Positions 62,030 to 64,000 of a stretch of DNA of 64,000 nucleotides are shown here, in pieces. The number at the start of each line of letters is the position of its first letter. The stretch's first letter is position 1. The notes beneath the pieces were generated by a model that was not told the DNA's origin, ran no database searches, and was given only the letters and a program-made list of their open reading frames with translations. This DNA is from Carposina sasakii. Lineage: Eukaryota; Arthropoda; Insecta; Lepidoptera; Carposinidae. The stretch lies in contig CP053169.1 in the NCBI GenBank assembly GCA_014607495.2, positions 1,488,001-1,552,000 on the forward strand. Direction: 5' to 3'. The position numbers and the translations under genes are program-made.

Positions 62030-62222
62030 AGCCAGTATTACAATTCCTGCAGGATTGCGAAAGAGATCCTATAACTACATTCAGCATGGTGGGTCAAATA
62101 TAAAAGATCAATGGCAAGCTCATCTCTAAGGGAACAACTCTTAGTTCCTTGGTCGACTCTTACGACATGCACGAAAGGAGATGCAGCTGATGTATTCTAA
62201 TGAAGCCCCGCATCAGCACAGT
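62030..62222 (-). repeat. Repeat C copy, minus orientation
   Basis: AGGGTAGCCAGTATTACAATTCC, CAGGATTGCGAAAGAGATCC, AACTCTTAGTTCCTTGGTCGAC, AAAGGAGATGCAGCTGATG, GAAGCCCCGCATCAGCAC. Full length. Confidence 0.8.
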
Positions 62223-62485
62223 CTGATTAATTAAAATAAATTTTACTGCCAATCCAATAATTGTAACGTCTTTGAGATTAGGCAGATCTGTCCCTCTTCA
62301 TTCTCAACATAAATGGCTGCGATAGAAAGGGACAGGTGGGAATCTTAAGTTTAGGTAAGCGTGACTGCCGGAATCGACTCTAATGATTACTTTTATGCTA
62401 CGCCTGTAGTCGCCGTAGCATTCGTAGTAGCCCGTAGCAAATTGCTACGACAGTCGAACAAAATAAGCTTGAAACATTCATAGTA
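62223..62485. other. Unassigned DNA
   Basis: A GCTACGCC/GTAGCATTCGTAGTAGC block near 62395 can form small hairpins; otherwise nothing. Confidence 0.4.
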
Positions 62486-62690
62486 TTTGACGGTCGATTG
62501 GTCTAGTAGGTAGTGACCCTGCCTACGACACCATAGGTCCTGGGTTCGAATCCCGGTAGGTGCAAACATTGATATGATGAATATTGATGTTTGTTTCCGA
62601 GTCATGGATGTTTCTATACTTATCTATGTATTTACTTACCGTTACATAGTACCCACGACACAAGACCTTAGTGATCTTAGTGTGGGACTA
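62486..62690 (+). mobile_element. tRNA-headed SINE S1, full plus-strand copy
   Basis: TGACGGTCGATTGGTCTAGTAGG (A box side), GGTCCTGGGTTCGAATCCCGG (perfect B box), then AACATTGATATGATGAATATTG, CCGAGTCATGGATGTTTC, ACCGTTACATAGTACCCACG and the end GATCTTAGTGTGGGACTA. The B box is intact, the best preserved of the S1 copies here. Confidence 0.88.
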
Positions 62691-63334
62691 TCAATTGATT
62701 TACCATACAAAATTGTAATTAAAATTACAAGGTTTTCTTGCATTTGAGACGTAGTTAAACATATCTACAAAACCTTTATTATGTGCTTAGTTAAACGAAA
62801 ACATGAAAGAACCGCACAAGGACTAATACGATATTAATGAAAAACACGCTCATCAGTATACACAAAAGAACGAATGGAACGAATGATTGACATCGCGTTA
62901 TTAGCCATATCTCCATCTTGTCATTCATTTTACGATCTACATTCATTGTTACTTCACATCACACAACGGGGGAGGGAATCCGAATCGACATCCTGTATAA
63001 GCCTTAAAACATCAATATAGGAGACACCAGACGCACTAACGAAAATTATACCTTATCCCTACATACATAAAGGTGTTACAATCCTATTTGGATGGCATTA
63101 AAAAGTTTGTATACTTCGTGCAAGTAGGAAGATGCTTTTTTAAAAATTTACGCGGCAATCGCGTATCGTCGAATCGGTTTTTTGTCTTTGTCTATCACGT
63201 GGTGTAGGATAGAGAGGGCGGTATTGAAATACGTGATCATGTACGTAATGGGAGCTGTCTAATATGTTAGGTTCGTTGTTTGAACCTTTCAAACGTATTC
63301 TTTTGAATAATAAACAGTTTCAAGGAGGCGAGAT
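62691..63334. other. Unassigned DNA
   Basis: No gene or repeat recognised. Confidence 0.4.
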
Positions 63335-63514
63335 TTTGATGCGGAGCTTCACTAGAATACATCAGCTGCATCTCCTTCCGTAGGAGTCGACTAGGGAACT
63401 CAGGGGCGTTCTCTCAAACGATGAGCTTGTAAAATGTCATTTGGCCGCGCTATGTAAACGTGGCTGTAAGATGTCTTTCGTGATCCTGCAGTTCTGGCTA
63501 CCCCATTTCAAGCA
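63335..63514 (+). repeat. Repeat C, full copy
   Basis: GATGCGGAGCTTCACTAGAA, CATCAGCTGCATCTCCTTCCG, GGGGCGTTCTCTCAAACGATG, GTAAACGTGGCTGTAAGATG, GATCCTGCAGTTCTGGCTACCCC. A CAAGCAAGACTTCGTCCGC piece resembling repeat G follows. Confidence 0.8.
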
Positions 63515-63540
63515 AGACTTCGTCCGCATAAACTGTGAAA

Positions 63541-64000
63541 TTCCCATTTTTCCCGTTACAGTGGGAATTATGGGAATTGTCCTTCTTATCGGTTGATTTC
63601 AATACATCATTTTTTTAAAATAATGTTTACCGAATTCATGTTAATTTACTTTTTATTGACAACTGGTTACTTTATATCAATATCCATTGCGGAAACGACA
63701 CTCCCACATACAAGCAGTATACTAGAAGGATATCTCTAAGATGTGCGACAACTCCATTAAACTTTCCTCCTCCGTGGCTGCAGCAATTCTGAGGGTTATT
63801 CGGATACGGTTTTCATCATTGGATATTAAAAAATTTAGTAGGATTTTTTATTGTGCACGTTTCGAGTAGGTTGCGGGCGAAATTTTATATTTTTTTGAAT
63901 TAATAGCTTCAACTTTTACTATGGGATACCAACTCAGAAATCGTGAAAAAATCACCTGTTCCATACATTTAGTTGCAGTAGGTATTCAAGGTCTTTTTCT
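63541..64000. other. Unassigned DNA to the window edge
   Basis: No gene or repeat recognised. Confidence 0.4.

Noticed and set aside
62484..62560. Functional tRNA gene
   Set aside because: The tRNA-like head continues into a body shared with dispersed copies at 19268 and 28215, so it is a SINE.
1..64000. CRISPR array, bacterial operon or integrated virus
   Set aside because: No regularly spaced identical repeats with unique spacers, no operon-like gene series and no viral gene recognised.

Overview
The window looks like nuclear DNA of a lepidopteran insect (inferred). It is AT-rich, almost gene-free and packed with dispersed repeats whose ends are familiar from moth and butterfly genomes: RTE and Jockey type LINE fragments, tRNA-headed SINEs with simple-repeat tails, a repeat containing CACTGCTGGACGTAGGCCTCC, and many palindromic MITEs. 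No bacterial gene organisation, operon, CRISPR array or viral gene set is present.

The only host protein-coding piece I can support is one 158-bp exon (45185-45342, + strand) with clean splice sites. It encodes a segment resembling nucleoporin Nup88 (Drosophila mbo). I recognise no other exon of that gene, so the window is either a pair of very large introns or holds a stray copied exon. Just upstream, the intron/exon boundary of this exon is repeated three times in degenerate form.

The largest mobile element is a Jockey-clade LINE on the minus strand (about 29732-33690). ORF1 has three CCHC zinc knuckles; ORF2 carries endonuclease and reverse transcriptase with all main motifs but broken by frameshifts. 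Smaller LINE pieces are an RTE fragment (about 13480-13800, -), an RTE 3' end (about 18530-18650, +), a Jockey/CR1-type ORF2 C-terminus (51905-52235, -) and a CR1-like 3' end (60498-60985, +).

Short retroposons include a roughly 250-bp family called here SINE-A (six copies, four with clear target-site duplications), an even commoner family called repeat C (about 17 copies) that shares a core with SINE-A, repeat B (seven copies), and at least three tRNA-headed SINE families, one of them tandemly triplicated at 35375-36090.

DNA-transposon derivatives are numerous: a three-level nested stack of hAT-type elements (15560-16969) with legible 8-bp target duplications; a fold-back element with about 183-bp arms differing at one position (23345-23955); three families sharing a TACAGGRTG end (called E, F and M2); repeat D; and several single palindromic MITEs (6154-6541, 26616-26771, 37839-38132, 38533-38817, 47368-47559, 47901-48052, 49684-49911, 50430-50566).

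Nothing here forms a novel multi-gene system. The value of the window is as a record of nested transposition, plus one exon with a duplicated splice acceptor region. All family names are labels used only here; no database search was possible.
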